Source: Annona cherimola (lineage: Eukaryota; Streptophyta; Magnoliopsida; Magnoliales; Annonaceae). Taken from it: a stretch of DNA of 64,000 nt. Position numbers and translations under genes: made by a program. A model generated the notes under the pieces. That model was not told the DNA's origin. It saw only the letters and a list, made by a program, of their open reading frames with translations, and did no database searches. Numbering within the stretch: the first letter of the stretch is position 1; each line of letters begins with the position of its first letter. The stretch is from NCBI GenBank assembly GCA_030490835.1, contig CM059971.1:58390012-58454011 (forward strand), in the 5' to 3' direction. Below are positions 1 to 10,781 of the stretch, in pieces.

Positions 1-1623
1 ATAGGATTTTAGTCGTGCAGCACGTGAGTTGAATACAGCCACTAATACAGCACGCCCCACAGATAAGTTATGTAAACAAACCCAAGCATAAGTCTCAGAT
101 TCTACACATGGTCCATGTCATCCTAGGAACCAACCTGAATTTGAAAAAGATTTAAGGGTTCTTTCATTTTTTTTTTTCTTCTATCACATAAAAAAGCACC
201 AAATTTCAACTTGTTGTCAGTCACAAACAATTAACTTCTATTCTAAGGAAAAAGAATTCTGCTATGTTGGCCAGATAAACCATAAGTGGCATATGATTTT
301 TAATGCAGAACACTAGTTTCAATATTAGGCTTATTTTAAAATTAAGGATTATTTAATGTAATTGTTATTTCCTTATCTATGGTCTAGTTTATCGCCTATC
401 ATAGTAGGATTAGGTTTACTTGTATAAAAAACCATTGTGCATCCCACTAGAGTTAGGATTTGGATTGCATAAGATTTGAGTAGGAATTCCATTAGCACTT
501 TGTTTTTATAAATAGATGCATTATCTTAGGATTCAACAGACATCGGATTGAATTAATTGATATTGTTTCTTGGTACTTATTCTTGCTCCCTAAATTCATC
601 TTGGTTTCTCCTCTTTATTGCTGGTTCATCCCCTTGAGAGCATCTTTCCTCTTTTTTTGTTTTTTACAATGTTGGTTATTAAAAAAACAAACAAACAAAC
701 ATTAGAGTGCTCCCAGCATTTAGCAAAACAGGACCAAGTGACAACCAGCTCCAACCCAGCCAATATAATCAAAGATAGTCAAAATTCAAACAATTAGGAG
801 ATGAACCTAGCCATCATACAGACGTGTACCACAGAATATGTGGGGAGCAATAGAACTAGTTGTACTACCATTAAACATGAAGAAGAAAGATTAGACATTA
901 GGCAAGTCCAATAACTCATCCTCTACCTCAAAATTAATCATGATAGCTTTGTAGACAAATGTGGCCAGATATTAACTGCCTATCTGGAAGCATTTTCACT
1001 TGCTCTTCCCAATATAGTATCTGAACTATCCCCACAAGTGTTAGATAGGAATGTTTTCAAAGGTTGAGCATCAACATCAACATCTTCTCTCATGAACCTC
1101 CTTTTTTTTTTGAAAAAAATAAAAATAAAAAGTAGCAGAGTGTCTCTAGGGTCTAAATCCTACATAATACATAAGCATAGCTTCACCAATTGATCTAATT
1201 ACTAAACTGTTAAAAGGTACACTCCAAACGTTCAAAGAAACAATTATCTACACAAGTAACAAACATATGAGGAATTCCCCCACTTGAATATGCTAGGACA
1301 AACACGTGAACAATTGCAGTATCATTGTACTGAAATTTTAACATCATTTATGGCCAGGAATGCACCTCCTCTTTATTTTATCTATATAGGTAGATGAAAT
1401 TTTACTAAAGTAAAAAAAAAAAAAAAAAAAAAAGAAGTTCGCTCATTCTCTAGATTTCCATTATATATTGTTGTCCCATAATAGTTTTCAGGGATCCAAC
1501 TGAAGGTTTATGTTCCCGTGTCGTTCTCTTTTGTAAAATCAGATCTATTCCAGACATCCTCCAAAGAATGACAGAAAATTTTGAAACATCAAGGTGTTAA
1601 CCATCATGAAAAAGAGAAAGTAC
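1..1623. other. TH2 intron or 3' flank, no coding sequence seen
   Basis: Downstream of the last visible TH2 exon (minus strand). I find no reading frame matching the missing C-terminal part of TH2, so this is most likely a long last intron with the remaining exon(s) beyond the left edge. It holds a 22-base A run near 1412-1433 and an AT-rich stretch at 360-660 containing a TATAAATAG-like box that could be a fragment of a copia LTR; that reading is weak. Confidence 0.4.
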
Positions 1624-1893
1624 CTGATGAAAAAGCTGACCTAATGAGATCAGCACACCAACAATAGGAAAGTATATGAACATCTGCATTCAACTCTTCC
1701 TTCTTGTTAACAATCTGCTGAAAAAATGCCACACAGCCATCTTGGAGCATTAGACGTTCCCCTGCCCGCTTTATGTCCTCTAAATTCAAGCCCTTCAATA
1801 CTCCAGAATCGATGACTCGAGAGTTTGCACGTTTCTCAAAGTCAGAAAGTTGCTCCAGAGCTTTGCATAGACCTTCATAGTTAAAAGCTTCCT
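1624..1893 (-). CDS. TH2: TH2 exon 5, HAD cap region and motif II
   Basis: Encodes EAFNYEGLCKALEQLSDFEK, then GVLKGLNLEDIKRAGERL and VHILSYCWCADLIRSAFSS. The Ser in ILSYCW is the likely HAD motif II residue. The acceptor CCAG ends at 1894; the donor GTACTT starts at 1623, leaving the reading frame in phase 1. The next exon is not visible in the window. Confidence 0.88.
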
Positions 1894-4811
1894 CTGGAAA
1901 ACCAGAGAAGTTGGAAATTTTAATACAAAAATGGAAACCATTAGACTAAGTGTCCCTCTGATTGGTTAATACCCATTTTGCATATAACTGTCTAAGAATG
2001 TCTGAAATATAGAAATTCAAGCAACTGCCTATAGTTACCATGTTCACCAGGACTAATGCTTTCAATGCATTCCTCATGCTCTTCTGTGTATAGCTTTGAA
2101 AGATCATCCCAAGACTTCCTCAGTTCCACTGATGATTTTCGAGGATTTATATTTTCAGGAACATCCTGAACAACTTTTGGGGAAGTTAATATAGCAATCT
2201 CTGCTAAGATGGCTGAGGAATCAACAACAGAGCATGTCAAATCAAAATCGGAAAAGATTGTAAACCGATGTTCTGCTGGATCCCACATTCTAGACAAAGG
2301 GAACACAGTTTGTTGATTAACAGGTTGAGAACGGAAGAAATCTATTTCAAGTTTGATAGCTTGATGATAAAGCTTCTCTACTATTTCCAACTCCTCCCCA
2401 GTCAAAGAGATGCTTAGTTTGTCAAGCAAATCCTCAATTTGCAGAGCCGATGCCTGGATGAATCAAAAGCAAAATCAGCAGCAATCAGGTTTTAATATTG
2501 ACCTTCGAAGAAAACATAATACTTTTTCTATTTAACAAGATTGTCAAGTAAATTCTTAACAAACCTCGAAACTTTCTGAGGAATAACTGTCAATCCACTT
2601 CTTGTAAGCGTGACCAGTTCCATCAGGCTCAACGAACTGACAGATTTCCTTACCTAAGTAGGCATAAAGCCTCATGCAAGGTGTCATTGCACCTAATGCA
2701 TACGCAGCAACTTTGGTCTTCTCAAAGGGTGTAGCAATTTTGATAGGGCCTTTCCCACCTTCAATCTTTCCTGCAGCTGTTGCTAACAGGAAATCAGTAT
2801 ACTTAGCTGTGGCCAAATTTGGGGGGCTTTCTTTTGTGACATCAACACCCCATTCCTGCCAAGATGATTATCATCAGAAATGATACCCTTCAACATGATA
2901 CAACATGAATTGAGACTTCTAACAAGTATGTAATCACAAGTCCTTTCATTTTTTTCCACAGCAATGCTCTTAGCTCTAGAACTAAAAGCTGAGAATGCAT
3001 GCATGTTTTGATAACAACAATAAATGAATAAATAGTTACCAGCATAAAAACTTGATATCGAAGTAAAAAAGGAGGGAGAAAATAAAACTTTCATTTACTG
3101 TTATTATCTGCTTCGTCCCTTCATCACACTTTCTATGTTTTAATGGATAGCTAGTTTATTAGAAAAGAAAATCTAAAACAACAGGAAACAAGAATTCCCG
3201 CAAGAAGTTTGTCATGAATATCAGCAGCACCAAACCTATAACCCGTTTGAAATCTGATCTGCTTGATCCATTCAACACACCTTTCAAATGCTTTGATGTA
3301 TGGCAGAAAGGGTGATAACAAAAGGACTACAAAATATTAACAAAGTCACTAAGGCAGTTATGCACACAAAAAAAGACAAATGGATATGAATATCAGTAGC
3401 ATCCAACCTATAAGCCATTACAATTATGATCTGCTTGGTACATTCAACATGCTTTCTAAATTTTTAACCCATAATGATTTTGTTAGAAAAGAAAATATCC
3501 AAAAATGGAAATCAAGAAGATCGCAAAGACCACCAAAAAATTAACAAAATCCCACAGAGCAAAAGTTCACATTACAAAATCAAGACTTCAAGGAATAAAG
3601 CAATGATCAAAACTGGGCTACTATACCAATGCAGAGTCATTGGAAAAGATGCATATGCATCAATATTGTCAGCCTATCTTCTTTTAATGAGGACTTTCAT
3701 CAAAACTCTTCCACAACTGAAGCGCAGACTAGGAATTATTTTTATAAATCTAACAGCATGAACTTCAAACAGGTTATCTTAATAAATCAGCATAGAAAGA
3801 ATTTATTACAAACATTGCTGATGCAACGCAAGATAGATGCGGCAAACAGATCCTAGGCTTGTTACATCAGGTTGGAACTCTTATCCCCTCGCACAAACGC
3901 CAACCTAATTGGTACGGCACAGCTTGTGGGCCCAAAAGTGAAATATCTAAGCCATCCAATCATCCGCTTTCTGCACCCAAATGTGTTGCCGCCCCCCGGA
4001 CAACATAAAATTGGAATTTCTGAGGCACCAAAAACCGTTTGCCAAAATACTCAAATCGGTCTATCAAGAAACTCGACGATCATGCCAATTCTCTCATCAA
4101 CGATCATACAATTCCGAGTCGCACCAAAAACTTACTTGGACGACAGAATCATGCATATTCATCTCCTTCAAGACTGCTCTCCGCAGCTCAGCCATCGACA
4201 CCTTGGCATCATCGTCGTCCGCGCACTCCGCCGCCATCTCATACCTAAACCACCAGACGAAACCCTAATTCAGAACAGACAAATACCAAAAACCTCGGCC
4301 CCGACCCCCGACCCCCGAAAAAGAATTCCCAGGAAGAGACGAAGACAGACGCGCGAGCGAAAGCCCTGAGGAAATGCACATCCTGCGCGATGTACTGCCG
4401 GAAAGTCTCGAGTTCCAATTTCCCCGACGCCAAGCACGCGACGAACGGCGTGTACTGGGCGAAGACCCTTTCCCTGCTGAATTTCTTCCAGAACCGGCGT
4501 GACGGGCCTTCTTCGCCGGAGAGGATGCCCATGGCGCCGGATGAGGAAGATCGGAAGGAGGAGGGAGATCGGCGGAGCAGGAAAATGAGAGAAGATGGTT
4601 TGGAACGAGATCTAGCGCGGAGATCTGGAGAAGACGGAGGGAGGATAGAAGCGAAGACGGGGGGTGGTGGTGGTTTTTTATACAAGGCAATGGCGGCCGG
4701 CGGGATTGATCTTGCGCGGCCGCTTTTGATGGTTTGGATGGGTTTTTCCTCGTGAAGTAGGCGAAAGGACCGAGTCGACAGTTGGAGCTTGGAAGTCATG
4801 AGCTTGGCCAT
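1624..4811 (-). CDS. TH2: Bifunctional TH2: TENA-type aminohydrolase plus HAD thiamine monophosphate phosphatase, 3' end outside window
   Basis: TH2 dephosphorylates thiamine monophosphate to thiamine, and its TENA domain salvages amino-/formylamino-pyrimidine breakdown products of thiamine; plant TH2 acts in cytosol and mitochondria (family knowledge). Exons read on the minus strand: 4351-4532 (plus in-frame extension to 4811), 4136-4244, 2565-2855, 2039-2453 and 1624-1893. All junctions are GT-AG and phases agree (2, 0, 0, 1, 1). From the Met at 4532 this gives about 422 codons: TENA/THI-4 domain over roughly residues 15-220 (FRQYIAQDVHFL, TPFEKTKVAAYALGAMTPC), then the HAD domain with catalytic DFDLTC in exon 4 and LSYCWCADLIRSAF at the end of exon 5. 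About 140 C-terminal residues usual for the family, including the GDSVGD-type motif, are not found before position 1. No stop or frameshift lies in the visible exons, so the gene is probably functional and cut only by the window edge. Confidence 0.9.
2039..2453 (-). CDS. TH2: TH2 exon 4, HAD catalytic start
   Basis: 138 codons plus one base, from ASALQIEDLLDKLSISLTG to ECIESISPGEH. It links TENA to the phosphatase and contains the HAD motif I DFDLTCSVVDSS (nucleophile Asp and acid/base Asp both present). The acceptor CAG ends at 2454 and the donor GTAACT starts at 2038. Confidence 0.9.
2565..2855 (-). CDS. TH2: TH2 exon 3
   Basis: 97 codons beginning EWGVDVTKESPPNLATAKY and ending YKKWIDSYSSESFE. 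It covers the second half of the TENA domain, with the strongly conserved TPFEKTKVAAYALGAMTPC segment. The acceptor CAG ends at 2856 and the donor GTTTGT starts at 2564. The preceding intron (2856-4135) is about 1.3 kb and contains no recognisable gene. Confidence 0.9.
2856..4135 (-). other. TH2: TH2 intron 2
   Basis: Intron between exons 2 and 3, AT-rich, with donor GTAAGT and acceptor CAG. Short open frames on either strand show no family features. A related sentence of sequence recurs inside it (3207-3260 and 3385-3440, around GAATATCAGCAGCA / GAATATCAGTAGCA), a small internal duplication. Confidence 0.7.
4136..4244 (-). CDS. TH2: TH2 exon 2
   Basis: Encodes AYEMAAECADDDDAKVSM followed by ELRRAVLKEMNMHDSVVQ, a TENA helix pair with the DDDDAK stretch typical of plant TH2. 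The acceptor TTTAG ends at 4245 and the donor GTAAGT starts at 4135. The phases join exons 1 and 3 without loss. Confidence 0.88.
4351..4532 (-). CDS. TH2: TH2 exon 1 (short-form start)
   Basis: Starts at the Met of MGILSGEEGPSRRFW (4530-4532) and runs through FRQYIAQDVHFLRAFAR, the conserved start of the TENA domain. The donor is GTCTGT at 4350-4345, in phase 2; the split Ala codon is completed by the first base of exon 2. The exon is markedly GC-rich compared with all later exons. The frame is open upstream to 4871, so this Met may be an internal start of a longer protein. Confidence 0.85.
4533..4811 (-). CDS. TH2: TH2 in-frame N-terminal extension, probable mitochondrial presequence
   Basis: The frame of exon 1 stays open upstream of the MGIL start, with Met codons at 4871, 4811 (MAKLMTSK) and 4799 (MTSK). 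The extension from 4811 is about 93 residues, rich in Arg, Ser and Pro and poor in acidic residues (KLQLSTRSFRLLHEEK, then RRSPSSFRSSSSGA), as expected of a mitochondrial presequence. In Arabidopsis TH2 a comparable extension precedes an internal Met, so two start sites may give mitochondrial and cytosolic forms. The choice between starts is inference. Confidence 0.55.
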
Positions 4812-4871
4812 TTTCAGCAGCGGAGGCCACTCGGTACAACCATTTGGACAGCAATAGAACTTGAAGGACAA

Positions 4872-5999
4872 AAGGCAAATAATCTAATCTAATCTAATTT
4901 ATTAGCTGTCTTAACTAGTAAATGGTAAGAACTTTTTATGGTACGGATGCCATGAAGACCTCGGTGTTAGGAGTATGTGATCCCATTTAACTCATTTTAA
5001 TCATTCGACTAAATCTAGTTAATTAAATTTTGTTTAACATCATTTATTTTTCTCCAATATCGAGAATAAAAAATCATTTCCACAAAAAATCAATTAATTT
5101 TGTTTAAACATCCTAAATTTATTAGAATATCTTAACATTATACATCATTTAATTACGTAAAAAGAATGTTTTAAATTTACAACTTTGAAATCAAGTAATA
5201 TAAGAATTATATTATGTTGATTTTATATTTTTATCATTTTTATTAAATGGATCCCGGAAAATATTTTTGATTTGGAACAAAGTTAACATCCTAGTTTTAA
5301 AAATAATCTTAAATGCAATAGGTGTATTGAATTTTGACTTGATTTTGATTTAACACATTAATGTAGACCAAAACAATATAGCTATACTAAAATCTTCAAT
5401 TGTATTGGTCTCGTAAAAGTATTTTCCTATTTAAACTAGCTATTATTTCCCTAATTTTTCATCAACAAATTTCATTTAAAATAATTTATTTAGCTACTAT
5501 CTAATTCCATTTAAATCAAAATTTCACATAAATAATTATCATTTAAGGTTAATAGTAATGTATTAAAACTTTTCGTTGTTATATGAGTTCAAACTATAAA
5601 TTTCTTATACAAACCAATTATAAACTACAAGATATAAACAGAACCTTAAATTATTATGGAATCAAATCTCATTACATTAAAAAAAAACAATTTAAAATTT
5701 CTTGCTTGATTCTACCTGAATTCTCTTGGTTAACTTCCAACTATGCCCATGAATCACCACTAAAAAATATCAATAATGATCTTGAAACTTATTAGCAATT
5801 ACATTCTTTGACTTTGATTGCCTTTGATTGCAATCCTATTTACAAATGGGACGAGAATGAAACGAGGGTTGGATGGAATTTCATATATGCTAAAAATACT
5901 ATTCTTATTACCAAACAAATAATAACCTTTTTAATTTTCATACAACTTTTTTTAATTTTCATATAATTTTCTCATTCTTAACACACAATAACACTTTTT
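4872..5999. promoter_or_regulatory. TH2 upstream region, AT-rich intergenic DNA
   Basis: 5' flank of TH2 in minus orientation. Close to the gene is a short run of CTAAT repeats (4884-4901). Beyond about 5110 the sequence is AT-rich with no gene. The part from about 4785 to 5105 has a diverged second copy at 14098-14415. No single TATA box can be assigned with confidence. Confidence 0.4.
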
Positions 6000-6280
6000 G
6001 GGTGTGTTTGGGAATGAATAAAACTTTTAGTGAAAAGTTTTGAAGAATAAAAGTTGTCAAATGATGTGATATGATAGGGGTAATGATGAGGAATAAAGAG
6101 GATAAAGTTAAAATAGATAGGTTAGTTGTATAGGTAATTGTGTAGAAATGATTGAAAAGTAGGGTGGTTTGTGTTGGAAGATGTAAAAAAATAATTAAAA
6201 AATAGAAGAGTTGTAGAGAATGAAAAGTTTTAGATTGAAAAGTTTTAGGTAAAAAGTTTTTGTCATTGCCAAACACCCCC
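6000..6280. mobile_element. MITE with GGGTGTGTTTGG terminal inverted repeats
   Basis: About 281 bp. The left end GGGTGTGTTTGGGAATGA and the reverse complement of the right end GGGGGTGTTTGGCAATGA agree at nearly all positions. The interior is AT-rich with repeats of AAAAGTTTT. There is no coding capacity. These ends are common in plant hAT- or PIF-type MITEs; the target duplication is ambiguous because of T runs, so the superfamily is not assigned. A partial diverged relative is at 27346-27600. Confidence 0.65.
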
Positions 6281-7035
6281 TTTATATCTCTCAAACTTAT
6301 ACACTTCAAGTCTTGAATAGGCATCGTGACATTGTAAAAGTCTAAAATTGGCTTCATATATCAAGAAATTTAAGAAAAGTTAAATTGTAATGGAAAATAT
6401 ATCTTTGTTGACATCCTCTTTGGATATTTATACAACTATAAACATGGAAGAAATGATAAGATATTTCCTCTAACAAATAGCAAGTCAAGCCCAATTTGAA
6501 GTCAATTATGCACACAAAATAAGGCGTATGATTCTAAGGGATGGAATAAATAACGATAATTACAGTGTACATGTATATTCCGAGCAAGTGGCTTAGTACC
6601 TACTAGCTTTCTACTATGGACTAGTTACTTATGTTGCATGTATAGGACACTTATGTGACTCCCTACCCTTTATTCTTGTAATTTTTATATCATTAAGAAT
6701 CAATGCCTCTTAAATTTCAATTTCAAATGTAGCTCTCTTGGTTAGGGACCATTGAATCCAAATGTTACCCGCAACATATACAACTTTTCTTAATTGGTTT
6801 CCTTTTCAATCTTCCTCATTTACTTTTAACTACTCTCATTTTATTTCATTCATTTTCATTGTTCTTTCCTTCTCTTAACCTCTTCACTTATGTGATGACT
6901 TTTGTGAGTCTAGACAAGCTTAACATGTCATTCAGCTAGAAATAAAATGTAGTCAAACTCATTAGAAAAATATCTTAATAATTTAGCTCTATATTGATTG
7001 AAACTCTAATAAAAATCAAAACAAAAACAAACTCA
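6281..7035. other. Intergenic, nothing recognised
   Basis: AT-rich sequence with no supported gene, repeat boundary or RNA. Confidence 0.5.
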
Positions 7036-7043
7036 CTATAATC

Positions 7044-7414
7044 GGACCTCGATCCTATGCTCCCGGGAGCATATACTCCCGGACGCATATACCTATTTTT
7101 TTAATTTTTTTTCAAAATTTTTTCATAAACTTGTTAACCTAAGTTTATTTAACGTATTTATCAATTTTTACCATTTTTGAAGATTTTTAGATATTTATTT
7201 CGGATTTTTAAAAATCAGTGGCATTTTAGTAATTTAAAATTACCTAAAATGTCACTGATTTTCAAAAATCAAAAATAAATATCTAAAATACTCCAAAAAT
7301 GGTAAAAATCTATACACATTTTAAATACATATAGATTAACAATATTGTGAAATTTTTTTCCAAAATAATTAAAAAAAATAGGTGTATGAGCTCGGAAGCA
7401 TACGATCGAGGCCC
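7044..7414. mobile_element. Palindromic MITE, family 1, copy 1, 8-bp target duplication
   Basis: 371 bp, nearly all one inverted repeat around a centre near 7233. Termini GGACCTCGATCCTATGCT and, reversed, GGGCCTCGATCGTATGCT match at 16 of 18 positions. It is flanked by the perfect 8-bp direct repeat CTATAATC (7036-7043 and 7415-7422). The 8-bp duplication points to hAT-type transposition. There is no coding capacity; a transcript would fold into a long hairpin. A second copy is at 8957-9365. Confidence 0.85.
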
Positions 7415-7422
7415 CTATAATC

Positions 7423-7978
7423 AAAGCACTTGTTAGACAATCAATTGAAGTAGCTTAATCCAAACCACAAATACCATCTTATACTAAATTTTGTGGCTCA
7501 TCCCTAGTTATACAACTCAATAACTCAACACATAGCTAATTCTTAGTCACATAACTAATAAATGACTTATTTTTTTATTAGTTTATATTTCACATCATAC
7601 TCAACTCATATTACAATCAAGCATTAAGACAATTCTTACAAATTGAATGCAACTTATTTAGTTATATGCTCATGTCATTTGGTTCAAAACTAGCTCCACT
7701 CATTACATGTTGCTCTTAAGTCATATAATCTTCAGTAATTATTAGATTGTACATGCGTGTATGTAGTCAAATCAAATATAATCAGATGCACACCTCATCT
7801 ATCGCCCACAATCTCTTCTATTCATATAAACAAATAACTCATGTTATGCATATCATATCATATACAATATGCTTCATGTCATGTAGCCATATATGAGCTC
7901 ACAACTGCAATGATTACCATCTTTGCTATAACAATTATTAACAATTAACCTCATATCATGACAACGAACACTAGCCTC
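7423..7978 (-). repeat. Dispersed repeat, inverted relative of 29080-29510
   Basis: The reverse complement of this stretch aligns with 29080-29510, for example around GATTATATTTGAT..., CTAATAATTA and GAGAGCAACAT on the other copy. It is probably part of an old LTR, broken here by the MITE at 7044 and the insert at 7979. No coding sequence is seen. Confidence 0.5.
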
Positions 7979-8863
7979 AAATAGGGGTGAAAAGAGGGTC
8001 ATGTTGAACCCGTGACCTACCCCACCTTGATTTTACATAAGGTTGAGGTGAAGATTTTGATCCGGTGGGGCAAATTGGGTTAGGATTTGAGACCCATTCT
8101 TCAATTATGTGGGCAAAGCATGTTGACCATGTCTCAACCCAACTTTTCCCTCCCTGTCCCTAGAGTATAAATTATTTTTATAAATTATATGACTCACTTA
8201 TGTAAATATAGTTGGTTAGATGTATTTAAGTTTATGACTTATTAATGTGAATATGATTTATATTGATGTCAGTTTATTTTTGTAACTTATTTACGTGAAT
8301 AAATTTTTATTTCTTAATTGCTTATCATTGTTCAAGTTATATCTTTTGCATGATTTATCAATGAAATAAAAGTATTATATTTCAAAATGAATATTAATAT
8401 TTTTTAATTTAGTAGTTTTGATTGTAATTTAAAATTTTGTATCTATATTATTTTTATCAAAGTTTGATATACATATTTATCAAGGACAAGTTGCAAATGA
8501 AATTATTAAAAAATTATTAATGCTTTATGATGGTAATTGTGTTTTAATTTAATAGTGAAATATTAAAGTATTTAACCTTTAAATTTATTATAGTGTGACT
8601 TTATATTGATATGTATGTGCATTCTTGAAATTATCATACTGTGATCTGCTTTTTCAACCCAGCTTGTTGTCCCAATACTGACCCAAAATTAACTAGAAGT
8701 TTGTCTTAAAATTTATTAAAGAAAGATAAGGGTCAAATCGATATTTTCCTAACCTCGTAGAAAATGTAGAGTCAGATAAGATTTTTTAAAAATAAGTTAC
8801 GACAGGATTTTTTAAAGTAGGATAAGGATTGGGCATACCCTAACCTGCCTCAATTTTTACCCT
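7979..8863. mobile_element. Possible hAT-like non-autonomous insert
   Basis: Starts AGGGGTGAAAAGAGGGT and ends with sequence whose reverse complement reads AGGGTAAAAATTGAGG, like the GGGGTGNAAA ends of plant hAT elements. The interior carries GACCC/GGGTT words and long AT-rich DNA. It interrupts a repeat that is continuous in the copy at 28-29.5 kb. No clean 8-bp target duplication was found. Confidence 0.4.
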
Positions 8864-8956
8864 CAACTTCAAAGCTCTCAATCTTAATAACTTATAAATT
8901 TACTACTATATTAAATCTAACCAACCCATATGGTTCAACACTTAAGGTCCAAAAAA

Positions 8957-9365
8957 GGGACTTCGGTTGTATGCTCCTATTTTTAAAAAAGGGACTTCGG
9001 TTGTATGCGCATACACCTATTTTTTTTATTTTTTTTTGAAAAGTTTTTCATAAACTTGTTAGCCCAATTGTATTTAATCTTTGGGTAAATTTTTACCATT
9101 TTTTGAGTATTTTAGATATTTATTTTTTATTTTTGAAAATCAGTGGCATTTTAGGTAATTTTAAATTACTAAAATGCCACTGATTTTCAAAAATAAAAAA
9201 TAAATATCTAAAAATCTTCAAAAATGGTAAAAATTGATACATACGTTAAATACACTTGGGATAACAAGTTTATAAAAAAAATTTCAAAAAAAAATTAAAA
9301 AAATAGGTGTATGCGCCCAGGAGCATGCAGCGCTGCATGCTCCCGGGAGCATACAACCGAAGTCT
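8957..9365. mobile_element. Palindromic MITE, family 1, copy 2, 8-bp target duplication
   Basis: 409 bp, same family as 7044-7414: shared core around AAAATCAGTGGCATTTTAG and the AAATAGGTGTATG segment near the end. Termini are GGGACTTCGGTTGTATGC on the left and, reversed, AGACTTCGGTTGTATGC. It is flanked by CCAAAAAA (8949-8956 and 9366-9373). The left terminus is duplicated in tandem (8957 and again at 8991), and the right arm has an extra GCATGCAGCGCTGCATGC palindrome near the tip. Confidence 0.8.
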
Positions 9366-9373
9366 CCAAAAAA

Positions 9374-10080
9374 GTATCAAATGTACTTTTTTATAAAAAG
9401 GAGAATAACCTTCTAACGATCGCTCGTCAATTATCAATATGAAACTTAGCTTGCGTCGTTTTATAATTTCCCAATAGTTAATTCATAGGATTTTTTTTAT
9501 AAAACTTTGGTTTCAACCCTCATACATCCAATATTTCTAGTGTATGTAACCTTAGCTTTCATATTAAATCAATTATACGCCTAACCTCATATGTTTATAT
9601 GGCTTACTCAACACCCTAATAATTAATTTAAAACGAACATGGTAAAATTTGCAACTAAGTATTCCGTCTTTGGAACATCATCTCATGAATCAAACCAATT
9701 ATTTGGGTATGCCACCTCTCAAGGAGCATGAGCAAAATGTTCCCATCATCACATGGGGTACAAATTGAAATCCTTATATTCATTGAATCTTAGGGTATTT
9801 CTTTTACATTTATATTAAGAGATTTCTCCCGATAATACTTATTTATTTTTATTTAATTTTGACATGCTATTATTCACACTTGCATTTCATCAAATACATT
9901 ATATATATTATTCAGAAAACTTGGAAATCTCAAACAAAATTCACTCACCTGAATATGAATTTTTTCTACCTTTACATATTACCAAATAGGCCTTAAATGT
10001 GAAATTTTACATTTTTACTCATTCATATATGTTTTCTTTTCTCTTCCTCTGCAATCTAGGTTCATTTTCGGTGGCTAACT
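9374..10080 (-). repeat. Dispersed repeat, inverted relative of 28290-28760 and of 14010-14105
   Basis: The reverse complement matches 28290-28760 (shared words ATAATGTATTTGATGAAATGC and GTGATGATGGGAAC) and, for 9940-10080, matches 14010-14105 (TTTCACATTTA, GTAAAGGTAGAAAA). This suggests an old LTR present in several broken copies. No gene is seen. Confidence 0.45.
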
Positions 10081-10100
10081 TACTAGAAAAAAAACAAAAA

Positions 10101-10467
10101 TATGTATGTTTATAGCATCCTATTATAAATGTAGTAACTAGCAGTTCTCTTTTTTCCCCATGTGAATACTGAAAAAGGTATTTGTAATATTATTTCTTAT
10201 TCCAATATATTCTTTAAAAATGACAGTGAAAAATCAAAGCAATTAAAAATCAACTGCATTAGCTTAATAATATTATTAGAATATGATGTATATTCGTAGC
10301 ATCTTATTATAAAGGAAGTAACTAGTGGTTCTCCTTTTTTTCCCAATGTGAATAATCGAAAAGATAATTGGAATATTATTTCTTATTTTAATATATCCTT
10401 TAAAAATAATAGTGAAAAATTCAAGCAATTAAAAATCAACTACATTAGCTTAATAATATTATTATCT
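10101..10467. repeat. Two-copy tandem repeat, 184-bp period
   Basis: Unit 1 (about 10101-10284) and unit 2 (about 10285-10467) align throughout, for example TAGCATCCTATTATAAA / TAGCATCTTATTATAAA and CAATTAAAAATCAACTGCAT / CAATTAAAAATCAACTACAT. No coding sequence. Confidence 0.75.
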
Positions 10468-10781
10468 AGTCTTATTTTATTTTCTTGAGATTTTAAGGTA
10501 ATGAAATAACTAAATATTTCATTGTAGATGATTTTTTCACCTTTTGGTGCTGTGTAAATTAGAATAGATGATTACCATTTTATTTTTCAAAAATTTCGTA
10601 ATGATATTATTGTGCATTTAAATGAAAAAATTTGTTATCATCATTGAAAGATTTTAGAAAAAAATGCGGGATGCCAGACAAGTGACCATAAAAATATAGC
10701 TTTCAATTTTGTTTTACACGTAATACGATGCATAAGAAATTTCAGTTGTAGCTAATTTTTTATACAATAACCTTTGGTTTT

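Noticed and set aside
3872..4369. 165-codon plus-strand open frame
   Set aside because: It is antisense to TH2 exon 2 and its introns and has no domain features.
4245..4690. Overlapping open frames on both strands across TH2 exon 1 (for example 4390-4755 plus and 4265-4690 minus)
   Set aside because: They are other frames of the GC-rich exon; only the frame carrying TENA motifs with matching splice sites is supported.
5959..6357. 132-codon minus-strand open frame
   Set aside because: It spans a MITE and is low complexity (Phe/Leu/Ile/Thr-rich); not a gene.
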